DNA of 14,521 nt, from NCBI GenBank assembly GCA_002329125.1, contig DCXX01000073.1, positions 444-14,964 on the forward strand. Reading direction: 5' to 3'. The notes under the pieces were generated by a model that ran no database searches, was not told the origin of the DNA, and saw nothing but the letters and a program-made list of their open reading frames with translations. A program made the position numbers and the translations under genes. The stretch is from Fidelibacterota bacterium UBA2125 (GTDB lineage Bacteria > Fidelibacterota > Marinisomatia > Marinisomatales > S15-B10). Below, piece by piece: positions 7,201 through 14,521 of the stretch (within the stretch, counting starts at the first letter, position 1; each line of letters opens with the position of its first letter).

Positions 7201-8625
7201 TTAATAGTTCCATTTCATGGAATCTTTGGGGAAAGACTGCAGCATCCCCTCCTCCCGAACCAACTTTTCCAGTTCATCCAGTTCTGATGGTAAAAAATCG
7301 GTGAAATTCTCGTTACCATCTACAGTTACAACAATAGTGTCTTCATAGCGCAAATATAAATTTTCTTCCGGCACCCACATTTGAGGGTCTACAGAGAATA
7401 CGTGGCCTACTTTTAATAGTCCGTGACGATACGGACCGTCATCATGGACGGCCAAACCAACTGGGTGAGATAGAACACCACCACCTGTTTGAACCATTTT
7501 TTCAGCAGCTTTCTTGTAAATATTCTTTGAAAACCTGTACCGTTTCATGATCGGCTTCATTTTTTGTCGGGCTTCTTCCAAAATCTGTTCAGTGGTAATC
7601 CCAGGTCGAATGATATCCAATACTACATTGCGATACTCCAAAATGATCTGAAGCAACTCTCTCTGCCACGGTTCAAAAGTTCCATTCACCGGCCACATAC
7701 GGCCAATATCACTCACATAGTACCTAAAGTCCGGGGCATAATCCATCAGTACCATATCTCCACTTTTCAACTGGCTATCGTTCCGATAATAATGCCCATT
7801 ACTGATATTTTCCGTTCCAGAAGCAGTGATGGATCGGTACGCTTCCAACCTGGCACCGTTGATTAAATAGACATATCGCGCAACTCCATCCAGCTGGTAT
7901 TCCCATGCATCAGGCTCGGTGCTTTTAATCGCCTCGATCATCCCCAATCCTGCCAATTGAGACGCTCTCCGTATTAAGGCAACTTCATTGGGACTTTTTA
8001 CACTTCGCAGTCTGTCAATAATCGGCGTCAAGTCTTTTACTTCATTCCGACGGTTTCGCGTTCGCAATAACTGTACCAGACGACTTTCCCGGCTAATGCG
8101 GCCATCCCAGGGGTCTGCCGCAATTGATGCATTAGCAACTTCCAGTTCATACCGACTTTGTCCTTGCCCTTCCGCTGGGGTAAACATGGTATAAATAACT
8201 GTTCCTCTATCTAAATCTGGAGGAAAATTTTCACGCATAAAATCAGTAGAATGGACTGCATCTACACCCACCAGCTTTTTGATCAATTTCTCATCATCAG
8301 CATTTAAGATTCTTCCCTCACTTCTTTCCAATCTTTCATTTCGTGGAGGCATGTACAAAGTCACTTTTTTATGGCGACCATCCAGCAATATGTAAGCATG
8401 GGGCGTTTCAATGCCGCTTAAATAGTAGAATGCGTTGGTTTGTCTTGGCATAATAAATCCATTGGATAAAGGAAATCCCTGGACCACAGCTACAGCTTTA
8501 TCACCGATTTGTTCAAAGACACCTTCCCAACGCGCTTTGAATTCCTCCGGGGGAAAATCAACCTGATAATGTTGAGACCAGAGGGGAGAAAAAAATGTCA
8601 GAAAACAGATGGATAGTTTTTTCAT
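7201..8625 (-). CDS. Secreted Xaa-Pro aminopeptidase-like M24 metallopeptidase
   Basis: Exported protein of 474 residues with a signal peptide (KKLSICFLTFFSPLWSQ), an N-terminal aminopeptidase-P-type domain (about 25-200) and a pita-bread M24 domain (about 215-440). The family removes N-terminal residues before proline with a two-metal centre; here it would work on peptides in the periplasm or outside. Numbering from the ATG, metal ligands are Asp295 (MDYAPD), Asp306 (SDIGR), His387 (LSHPVGLAVH) and Glu428 (RYEDT). The position that is normally Glu in the (I/V)EPG block is Asp413 (FSVDPQMW). His278 and His394 match the helper histidines. The N-terminal part has PRQTNAFYYLSGIETPHAY and LYMPPRNERLERSEG, typical of secreted members. 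ATG at 8625 is chosen because AGGAG sits six bases upstream; a TTG two codons earlier would leave no spacing. First gene of the three-gene secreted-hydrolase run. Confidence 0.93.
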   Translation of the reverse strand: MKKLSICFLTFFSPLWSQHYQVDFPPEEFKARWEGVFEQIGDKAVAVVQGFPLSNGFIMPRQTNAFYYLSGIETPHAYILLDGRHKKVTLYMPPRNERLERSEGRILNADDEKLIKKLVGVDAVHSTDFMRENFPPDLDRGTVIYTMFTPAEGQGQSRYELEVANASIAADPWDGRISRESRLVQLLRTRNRRNEVKDLTPIIDRLRSVKSPNEVALIRRASQLAGLGMIEAIKSTEPDAWEYQLDGVARYVYLINGARLEAYRSITASGTENISNGHYYRNDSQLKSGDMVLMDYAPDFRYYVSDIGRMWPVNGTFEPWQRELLQIILEYRNVVLDIIRPGITTEQILEEARQKMKPIMKRYRFSKNIYKKAAEKMVQTGGGVLSHPVGLAVHDDGPYRHGLLKVGHVFSVDPQMWVPEENLYLRYEDTIVVTVDGNENFTDFLPSELDELEKLVREEGMLQSFPKDSMKWNY

Positions 8626-8631
8626 ATTCAA

Positions 8632-8636
8632 CTCCT
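8632..8636 (-). promoter_or_regulatory. Ribosome binding site of the M24 peptidase
   Basis: Minus-strand AGGAG, six bases before the ATG at 8625. It rules out the TTG at 8631 as the start. Confidence 0.75.
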
Positions 8637-8860
8637 AACGGTTGGCTTAAATAAAATCATTCTTGAAAAAAATTGATTGATATTACATGGAAGCATAACA
8701 GGGATATCACCTATCCGGACCCAAACTAAGGAGAGATAGCGGTAAAGTCAATCAGGAGGTCTAGAAATAAAAAAAGCCCCATTATTATTTTCAAAACCGA
8801 CCTAATTTGTCTTATCAAAAGTCCATTTTCATATTCCAGATACAACCAAGCGTGTGTGCC
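8637..8860. other. Divergent intergenic region, M24 peptidase / heme cluster
   Basis: AT-rich spacer between the minus-strand peptidase and the plus-strand cytochrome genes, expected to hold a promoter for each. No reliable -35/-10 pair was identified. Purine-rich strings near 8728-8760 (AAGGAGAG, AGGAGGT) look like Shine-Dalgarno sequences but no start codon follows at a usable distance. An A7-GCCCC string near 8770 lacks a pairing GGGGC. Confidence 0.5.
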
Positions 8861-9505
8861 ATGAAACATTTGTCTCTTCTCGCCTTATCCATACTGATAG
8901 CAAATGGTGCCTTGGCTGAGGGCAACGCCAAGCGGGGTAAAGCGCTGTTTAGTCAGTGCATCTTGTGTCATGGTGAAAATGCCCAAGGAAATATTGCGCT
9001 TGGGGCGCCAGCTCTGGTCAATCAGGATGCCTGGTATCTGGAGCGGCAGCTGGCGAACATTGCTGCTGGAGTGCGCAGTGAGGACCCGGAAGACCTTTTC
9101 GGCAAGCGGATGTCACCGAATGCAAAGACCCTCAAAGGCCAGCAGGCCAGAGAAGACGTGGTGGCTTACATTAAGTCATTGCCACCAACGAAAACCCGCG
9201 GGATGATCAAAGGCGATGCTGAGAAAGGGCACGAGCACTATCAGATGATTTGCGGATCTTGTCACGGGCCAAATGCAATGGGCAACAAGAATCTAAACGC
9301 ACCGCGGTTGGTGGGCATCAATGACTTGTACCTGAAACGCCAGTACCTCAATTTCAAGGAGGGCATTCGCGGCGCCCATGCGGACGACAAGTTCGGTGCA
9401 CAGATGGCTTTCATCGCCCGCAACCTGCAGGGCAAAAACATTGCAGCGGACGTGGCGGTTTTCATCCATTCTCTGCAGGATCAGGCTGAAAATGAGAATA
9501 AGTGA
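8861..9505 (+). CDS. Diheme cytochrome c4-like periplasmic protein
   Basis: Exported electron carrier of 214 residues made of two class I cytochrome c domains. The signal peptide is residues 1-19 (MKHLSLLALSILIANGALA). Heme sites are CILCH at 33-37 and CGSCH at 131-135. Each half repeats the same plan, with likely distal methionines at Met84 (KRMSP) and Met182 (AQMAF) and the shared pattern W/LYL-x-RQ (58-63, 156-161). This is the layout of cytochrome c4 proteins, which pass electrons to or from periplasmic and membrane oxidoreductases. The ATG at 8861 is chosen because it opens directly on a good signal peptide, although no clear Shine-Dalgarno sequence is seen; the longer frame from 8807 would bury it. 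It overlaps or abuts the MauG/peroxidase gene, and is probably its electron partner (inference). Confidence 0.92.
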   Translation: MKHLSLLALSILIANGALAEGNAKRGKALFSQCILCHGENAQGNIALGAPALVNQDAWYLERQLANIAAGVRSEDPEDLFGKRMSPNAKTLKGQQAREDVVAYIKSLPPTKTRGMIKGDAEKGHEHYQMICGSCHGPNAMGNKNLNAPRLVGINDLYLKRQYLNFKEGIRGAHADDKFGAQMAFIARNLQGKNIAADVAVFIHSLQDQAENENK

Positions 9506-9506
9506 C

Positions 9507-10700
9507 ATGCGTTTTCTTCAATTCCTTCCTGGAACTCTTTCGCTGCTGCTGTTACCAATCATCGTCCTGACCCAGAGACCTGCGCCCGAACCTATTGAAC
9601 TGGCAAAAAACTGTCCACCTGGCTTCGAGTTGACCGATGACAATCGGTGCGTGTCACGATCGCTGTATCAACAGTATCAGTCCTTACAGAATAGCGGTGT
9701 GGGCGGTCTGAAGACAGGCCTGCCCAAGGTACGTGACGGCTTTTCTCCGCAACAGATCGATCTGGGACGCTACCTGTTTTTCGATCCGATCCTCTCCCGG
9801 GATGGATCGCTATCGTGTGCCAGTTGTCACAATCCGGAATTAGGCTTAAGTGACGGACTGACTCGCAGTGTGGGTATTGACGGAAGGGAGGGTTCGCGCA
9901 ACGCGCCCAGCCTGTGGAACGTCTCCTTTATGAAATCTTTCTATTGGGACGCGCGGGCCAATACTCTGGAAGAACAGATGGAGGGTCCGCTCTACGCCCC
10001 CAATGAAATGGGTACCACGCCCCATCAACTCCTGAACACACTGAACCGCCTGCCCGCATACCAACGGCTCTTCGCCCAGGCTTTTCCGGACAGAAGCGGC
10101 GAGAAGATCAGCCTGAAAGAGATTTATACGGCCCTGGCGGCTTTTGAGTGTTCACTCATCTCTCTGAACAGCCGCTATGACCACTACGCGCACGGATACC
10201 ACGAAGCGCTGACGAAGCAGGAAATAGAAGGACTGAATGTTTTCCGCTCATTCGTTGCCCGCTGCGCCGAGTGCCACACGCCGCCACTTTTTACAAACCA
10301 GCAGATCGCGGTCCTGGGGACGCCGGAGCCGGATGGCAGGCCCCTGGATCCAGGTGCAGAGAAAATATTTGGAGACGCCACCATGCGGGCCGGGTTCAAG
10401 GTCCCCAGTCTACGCAATATTGCAAAGACAGCGCCCTACATGCACTCGGGCCGTTTCGCTACCCTGCGCGAGACGGTGGAATTCTACAACAAAGGCCGGG
10501 GGCATGCGGTGCCCCAGGATGAAGACCTGAGGATCCACTGGCACATCTCGGAGCCGAACCTGAGCGAATATGAACTGGACCGGCTGGTGGATTTCCTGAA
10601 GACACTGACAGACGAAACTTTTAAACCGCGTGTGCCGGAAAAACTGGCCTCTGGAGCAGAACCTGTACACAATCCAAACGCACGAAAGATGGGCAAATAA
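9507..10700 (+). CDS. Diheme cytochrome c peroxidase / MauG family protein
   Basis: Periplasmic diheme protein of 397 residues. Residues 3-22 form a hydrophobic signal or anchor. A short two-cysteine segment (NCPPGFELTDDNRC, 35-48) precedes the catalytic part. Heme 1 is CASCH at 104-108 and heme 2 is CAECH at 253-257. The segment SLWNVSFMKSFYWDAR (135-150) with EEQMEGPL (155-162) is the conserved inter-heme region of the CCP/MauG superfamily, and APYMHSGRFATLRETVEFYN (309-328) is its C-terminal signature, with Met312 or Tyr311 as candidate axial ligand. Members reduce hydrogen peroxide or, like MauG, use high-valent iron to oxidise a partner protein or organic substrate; the sequence alone does not say which. 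Start could be the ATG at 9507 or the one at 9492, which overlaps the cytochrome gene by 14 bases. Its stop is directly followed by the next ATG, so translation is probably coupled. Confidence 0.92.
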   Translation: MRFLQFLPGTLSLLLLPIIVLTQRPAPEPIELAKNCPPGFELTDDNRCVSRSLYQQYQSLQNSGVGGLKTGLPKVRDGFSPQQIDLGRYLFFDPILSRDGSLSCASCHNPELGLSDGLTRSVGIDGREGSRNAPSLWNVSFMKSFYWDARANTLEEQMEGPLYAPNEMGTTPHQLLNTLNRLPAYQRLFAQAFPDRSGEKISLKEIYTALAAFECSLISLNSRYDHYAHGYHEALTKQEIEGLNVFRSFVARCAECHTPPLFTNQQIAVLGTPEPDGRPLDPGAEKIFGDATMRAGFKVPSLRNIAKTAPYMHSGRFATLRETVEFYNKGRGHAVPQDEDLRIHWHISEPNLSEYELDRLVDFLKTLTDETFKPRVPEKLASGAEPVHNPNARKMGK

Positions 10701-12209
10701 ATGATGAAGAAACCAAAAAGATGGCTTGGTCTGATGGCAGTTCTGGTATTATTCACAGCGGGCGTGTGGGTAGGTAGAATAATGTACAAAACGCAAAGCA
10801 CCCCCCCGCCTCCACCAACGTTCTTTCGCAGTCCTCCGGCGCCGGACACGGCCGGAGCATCGGGTGATCAGGTGATAACGCCTGTATCCGGGACGGTAAT
10901 CGAAGTGAGGGACGGCGAGCTTATCCAGGCTGCGGTGGCACAGGCCCGGTCCGGCGATCTGATCCGCGTCTACCCCGGTAGGTACAAGGAGACAGTCTAC
11001 ATTGACAAGGAAAACATCAGCCTGCAAGGCGTGATCCAGGAGGGGAAATGGCCCACTCTGGATGGGGAAAAGGAGCTGAATGATGCTTTTCTTTACTCTG
11101 GTAACGGCATTTTGATCGAAAATTTCAAGATCGTCAACTACAAGGGGAACGGCGTTATGGGGCAGGCCGGCAACAACTTCGTGATCCGCAATAATTGGGT
11201 CTTGGATGCGGGCGTTTACGGCATCTTCCCAGAGTTCGGCAAGAATGGCCTGATAGAGCATAATATCCTGACAGGGATTGAGGACGCGGCCATCTACGTG
11301 GGTATGTGCGACAATGTAGATGTGCGCCACAATGAGGTTTATGGAAATGTGGCCGGTATCGAGATCGAGAACTCTCGCCACGTGCTAGTCGAGAACAATC
11401 ACTCCTACAATAACACGGGCGGCATTCTAGTTTTCATTACGCCGGGACTGCCCATCAAAACCTGCTACGACGTCATTGTCCGCAACAATTTCGTTAACGA
11501 TAACAACCACGTGAATTTCGGCGCGCCCGGATCCCTAGTGGCTGGCATCCCATCGGGCACCGGCATCCTGGTGATGGCAGCGGATCAGGTAACTATTGAG
11601 AATAACATCATCACAGGCAACAACAATGCCGGCATCACCGTCACTGATCTGGCCTATGGGGCCAATACTGCCAATGACCCCGGAGTTGAGCCTAATCCGG
11701 ACCGTCTCGTAATTTTAGACAACATCATGATCGACAACGGCAATAGTCCGGTGGGCGAATTGAAAGCACTTATGATGACCAAATTATCCACCAGAGGTCC
11801 GGATATCGTCGCTGTGGGCGGCGGTGCCGGTAGTTGCATCGTCAACAGGGACCGTTACCGCACCGTCGGTTTGGGTGATTGGGCACAGTGCCAGGTGACT
11901 GATACCAGAGCCATCCAGACCTATATGCTTGACAAACCGATAGCGCCACGGGAAATTTCCGAAAAAGAACGGGTGAAGATGGCATACTATGGAATCTGTT
12001 CCGGGTGCCACGCCTACGAGGTGCGCATGGTGGGACCACCTACACTGGTCATTCAGGCGCTCTACCAGAATGACCCCCAGGGCATCGCGGACTATATCGT
12101 CAAACCAGAGCACATGCGGGAAGATTTCCCCGAGATGCCGCCGCAGAAATACCTGTCTAAGGACTTGCGCTTGGCACTGGCGGAATATTTGTTGACGGTA
12201 AAGCAATAG
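10701..12209 (+). CDS. Membrane-anchored parallel beta-helix protein with C-terminal cytochrome c domain
   Basis: Protein of 502 residues with an unusual domain order. Residues 8-28 form an N-terminal membrane anchor or uncleaved signal. Residues 33-52 are a proline-rich linker. Residues about 70-375 are a right-handed parallel beta-helix: it opens like NosD/pectate-lyase-fold proteins (IQAAVAQARSGDLIRVYPGR) and shows at least seven turns with an asparagine ladder, for example VIRNNWV (161), LIEHNIL (184), VDVRHNEV (206), VLVENNHS (228), VIVRNNFV (258), VTIENNII (297) and VILDNIM (337). Residues about 420-502 are a monoheme cytochrome c domain with CSGCH at 433-437 and Met479 (EMPP) as likely sixth ligand. 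The beta-helix fold often binds or cleaves polysaccharide, but no catalytic site could be identified. The gene starts on the base after the peroxidase stop, with tandem ATGs. Function unknown; probably an electron-accepting partner of the two upstream heme proteins. Confidence 0.88.
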   Translation: MMKKPKRWLGLMAVLVLFTAGVWVGRIMYKTQSTPPPPPTFFRSPPAPDTAGASGDQVITPVSGTVIEVRDGELIQAAVAQARSGDLIRVYPGRYKETVYIDKENISLQGVIQEGKWPTLDGEKELNDAFLYSGNGILIENFKIVNYKGNGVMGQAGNNFVIRNNWVLDAGVYGIFPEFGKNGLIEHNILTGIEDAAIYVGMCDNVDVRHNEVYGNVAGIEIENSRHVLVENNHSYNNTGGILVFITPGLPIKTCYDVIVRNNFVNDNNHVNFGAPGSLVAGIPSGTGILVMAADQVTIENNIITGNNNAGITVTDLAYGANTANDPGVEPNPDRLVILDNIMIDNGNSPVGELKALMMTKLSTRGPDIVAVGGGAGSCIVNRDRYRTVGLGDWAQCQVTDTRAIQTYMLDKPIAPREISEKERVKMAYYGICSGCHAYEVRMVGPPTLVIQALYQNDPQGIADYIVKPEHMREDFPEMPPQKYLSKDLRLALAEYLLTVKQ

Positions 12210-12477
12210 CCGAAGCAATACAGGTAAGATTCGTCTTACAAAATACAAACAGCTCCCTGCGATTGGGAATCTTCCTTTGTATCCATCCTCCTTGCGCTCG
12301 AACTTCAGCACCCGTGTGACTTTCAGTTGACTCCTGAGCAATCACCAAGCTCATTAAAATGATGCCGAAACCATACTGATAGACATAGGAATACATTTTA
12401 GGGAAGTTTGATCTGGGCGCCTGTCTTATTCAGGAAATTGACTGGTAACCCGTGACGTGAATCAATAAGCAGACGAC
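12210..12477. other. Convergent intergenic region
   Basis: This 268-base spacer separates two genes whose ends face each other. Apart from the TTCG hairpin nothing was recognised. A 79-codon minus-strand frame (12157-12396) runs into the end of the beta-helix gene, has no recognisable domain and is not accepted as a gene. Confidence 0.55.
12224..12239. other. Perfect hairpin with TTCG loop in the convergent region
   Basis: GTAAGA-TTCG-TCTTAC forms a six-base stem closed by a TTCG tetraloop, 14 bases after the stop of the beta-helix/cytochrome gene. UUCG loops are very stable in RNA. No T-tract follows on the plus strand, so it is not a classical terminator; it may mark the transcript end. 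Confidence 0.4.
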
Positions 12478-14391
12478 TTATTCCGACCCGACCCTTGGAG
12501 AACGCTTAACAATCGGCAACCTGATCTGGGAAGGGTACTTCGCCGAGTGGTGCACCGTGTTGTGTGCAACGATACCTCCCGTCTCATCGTAGTTATTACC
12601 GCCCGTGTTCAGGTTGCGCGTGAACCTCGGAAAATTGCTACTCGAAACTTCAATTCGAATGCGGTGCCCGGCTGCAAAGTAGTTACTGGTCGACATCGGA
12701 CCGACTGAGATCTCATAGACTTTTCTGGGCTTCATGAATACTTCTTTCTTGTACCCCTTACGGTACCGTGCGCGCTGAATTGTTTCATCGAGATTGTAAG
12801 CTCTACCATCCGGATACACGTCAAGCAGTTTTACGGTGAAGTCCGTGTCTTTAACATCGGATGATACATAGAGCGTAATTTCGATTGTGCCGCTTACTTC
12901 AAGGCCTGTTTCGAGTACGTTCGTCGAATAGACGAGGATGTCGTCCCGGGTTTCCATCTGTCGCTGATCGAAGGCTCCACCCTTGATGGCATTGCCAGTA
13001 CAGCAGACGTTTCCGCCGTAGGAAGGAACGGGATAGGCCGGATCATAGACAAATATATCTGGATTGTCGTCCGAACCGGGAGCTTTGATCGAAAGTACAC
13101 CATCGCCCATCACGCTATTGGCCCTACCGCTACTCCCCAGATAGTAGGTCACTATACTGGCTTCTTCCGGCGGCCATGTGTCCGACGATTGCCATTCATT
13201 GGAGCCCATTGTATAGTATTGAACCCTCGGCGTCTGTTCGAGGATATCGTTGTCTTCTCCTTTCAGCCAGCGGTCGAACCAGCCGTAAATCAGGGCATCG
13301 TAATCAAGTCGGGCATCCCCCACATTACGTTCTCCTACAATGGTCTCTTCTGTCGCCCGTTTATATCCACAGTGGAGCGTCGGCGCGATGACGAGGTACT
13401 GATTGTCGGCCACCTCCGGGTCAGCAGCGTTTGCTCGAACGTGATTGAATAACGCTATATTGGGTCCTGTTGATACGTCATACCAAGATACAAACCACAT
13501 ACTCGGCGCTCCGAAGGGCATGTTGTCGTGATAGAGACCGCCCTGGTACCAGGCCGGATCATTCGGTTTCCGCTGAATCATCTTTTCGAAGACGCCTTTC
13601 GGCCCATCTACATTCTTGATCAAGTCTGTGAGGGGCAGGTGCCAGAAGGCCTTTGACCAATCTACGCGCGGTCGTTCCGGTGCCAAATCAAAAGAGCGTG
13701 AGATCCGCACAAGATCTTCCTGTGAAACATCTTTTCCAAAAGTGGGCCGCGCGACGTCGTTCTGAACGCCGTACAGCCACGAAACGAAGAGCAACTGGAC
13801 AGCACCACCCCGGTACCAGTTCCCCTGCTCGTACCAATCCCCGATACGTCCTACGCCTGCGCCAAAGCCCATCGGTACAACTGCGCCAAGGGCAGGGTGA
13901 TCCGATGCCGCTACTGCCATTTGCCATTCGGCCGTGGAGGAGCATCCCACCAACCCGACTTTTCCGTTGGACCATGGTTGTTCAGCCATCCAGGTCAGGG
14001 CATCATCTCCATCGGTGAGTGGCGTTCCGAGGATGTCCCATTCCCCCTCCGAAAAATACCTGCCCCGCTCGTTTTGAACAACGTAGGCGTAACCGCGCTT
14101 TACAGTTTCGTAGGCAGATTTGTATGTGCGTGTTCTAAGTTCGCCATCTCGCCAGGCGTTAAAATTATACGGCGTTCTCGAAAAAATGATAGGTACACGT
14201 TCCTCTGTTTTCGGACGATAAACATCAGTTGCTAGACGCACTCCGTCACGCATGGGCATCATGATTTTCTGATCGATCACGGCGATGGATTCAAGCTGTT
14301 TAAGAATGTCGTCCTGCGCAAGGACTGGGGTAACGAGAGCACAGCACATTACACTAACCATCAACGTTAAAAAACCATGTAGGTACTTCAT
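12478..14391 (-). CDS. Secreted CocE/NonD-family hydrolase (S15 peptidase-like)
   Basis: Exported alpha/beta hydrolase of 637 residues. Residues 1-25 ([20 protein letters not shown], cleaved after VLA) are a signal peptide. The S15-type alpha/beta hydrolase domain spans about 38-380, opening [17 protein letters not shown]. It has the [14 protein letters not shown] segment of the CocE/X-Pro dipeptidyl-peptidase group, a nucleophile elbow VGCSSTAE with Ser151, the acid Asp305 (SWYDVSTGP) and His340 (APTLHCGY). The C-terminal part (about 395-630) is the jelly-roll domain of the family, including the [16 protein letters not shown] and [14 protein letters not shown] blocks. Members hydrolyse acyl esters or amides, or Xaa-Pro dipeptides; the exact substrate cannot be told. 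A strong AAAGGAGG site (14397-14404) precedes the ATG by five bases, so the start is secure. It is alone on its strand at this edge, convergent with the heme cluster. Confidence 0.93.
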   Translation of the reverse strand: MKYLHGFLTLMVSVMCCALVTPVLAQDDILKQLESIAVIDQKIMMPMRDGVRLATDVYRPKTEERVPIIFSRTPYNFNAWRDGELRTRTYKSAYETVKRGYAYVVQNERGRYFSEGEWDILGTPLTDGDDALTWMAEQPWSNGKVGLVGCSSTAEWQMAVAASDHPALGAVVPMGFGAGVGRIGDWYEQGNWYRGGAVQLLFVSWLYGVQNDVARPTFGKDVSQEDLVRISRSFDLAPERPRVDWSKAFWHLPLTDLIKNVDGPKGVFEKMIQRKPNDPAWYQGGLYHDNMPFGAPSMWFVSWYDVSTGPNIALFNHVRANAADPEVADNQYLVIAPTLHCGYKRATEETIVGERNVGDARLDYDALIYGWFDRWLKGEDNDILEQTPRVQYYTMGSNEWQSSDTWPPEEASIVTYYLGSSGRANSVMGDGVLSIKAPGSDDNPDIFVYDPAYPVPSYGGNVCCTGNAIKGGAFDQRQMETRDDILVYSTNVLETGLEVSGTIEITLYVSSDVKDTDFTVKLLDVYPDGRAYNLDETIQRARYRKGYKKEVFMKPRKVYEISVGPMSTSNYFAAGHRIRIEVSSSNFPRFTRNLNTGGNNYDETGGIVAHNTVHHSAKYPSQIRLPIVKRSPRVGSE

Positions 14392-14404
14392 ACTATCCTC
14401 CTTT

Positions 14405-14521
14405 TATTACAAGAAAGGTTAATGTTACACTAGGATCAAGATTAATACAAATTCCACCACCATGTGGGTGCCTCTTTCATCTCCACCGTCCCCCGTCATT
14501 TACCAGATTGAGATTGGGAAA
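14405..14521. other. Upstream region of the S15-like hydrolase
   Basis: Short stretch to the window edge, expected to contain the promoter of the hydrolase gene on the minus strand. No clear promoter hexamers were seen. All three minus-strand frames entering from the right edge stop within it, so a gene could end here, but too little is visible to name one. Confidence 0.4.

Noticed and set aside
8765..8785. Half of an intrinsic terminator (A7-GCCCC)
   Set aside because: No GGGGC arm followed by a T-tract is present nearby, so no stem can form.
10749..11381. 210-codon antisense frame inside the beta-helix gene
   Set aside because: The plus-strand frame has clear repeats and a heme site; the antisense product resembles nothing and is a GC-rich shadow.
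11784..12341. 185-codon antisense frame across the cytochrome domain
   Set aside because: It is a shadow of the heme-containing C-terminal domain with no family features.
12157..12396. 79-codon minus-strand frame in the convergent spacer
   Set aside because: It runs antisense into the end of the beta-helix/cytochrome gene and has no domain, export signal of quality or Shine-Dalgarno sequence.

Overview
The window looks like a chromosomal piece of a Gram-negative, probably marine or aquatic heterotroph. Most products carry signal peptides, a lipobox or membrane segments, and there are periplasmic c-type cytochromes, an FG-GAP/VCBS propeller, a secreted M24 peptidase and an S15-type hydrolase. 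This mix would suit the FCB group (Neomarinimicrobiota, Balneolales and relatives). No rRNA or marker gene is present, so the taxonomy is a guess. No tRNA, rRNA, CRISPR array, insertion sequence or integrase was seen.

Layout from left to right. (1) 1-1469, minus: N-terminal half of a single-chain glycine dehydrogenase (GcvP), cut by the window edge. (2) 1560-4567, minus: a compact three-gene unit with a hemerythrin-like protein, an Nramp-like transporter lacking several canonical metal-site residues, and a seven-repeat VCBS/FG-GAP exported protein. (3) 4815-5912, plus, divergent from the hemerythrin: an integral-membrane AlkB-type alkane monooxygenase with all the histidine motifs. (4) 5983-8625, minus: a secreted M24 (Xaa-Pro aminopeptidase-like) enzyme, a secreted SGNH/GDSL hydrolase and a small lipocalin-like lipoprotein. 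(5) 8861-12209, plus: a tightly packed three-gene periplasmic heme cluster made of a diheme cytochrome c4-like protein, a diheme MauG/cytochrome c peroxidase family protein, and a membrane-anchored parallel beta-helix protein ending in a monoheme cytochrome c domain. (6) 12478-14391, minus: a secreted CocE/NonD (S15) hydrolase.

The best candidate for an undescribed system is the heme cluster. Its genes overlap or touch, and together encode five CxxCH sites in three exported proteins. An electron carrier, a MauG/CCP oxidoreductase and a beta-helix scaffold with its own heme suggest an extracytoplasmic redox pathway, with the beta-helix binding a polymer or acting as the partner of the peroxidase-like enzyme. 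That functional reading is inference. The hemerythrin/AlkB divergent pair is a second functional grouping, since both are di-iron, oxygen-related proteins sharing one 247-base control region.

Base composition is visibly uneven: roughly 1.5-2.7 kb and 4.6-8.6 kb look AT-richer than the heme cluster and the two end genes. This may mean a mosaic origin. Several starts were shifted from the longest reading frame on the basis of ribosome binding sites or signal peptides; each entry says so.
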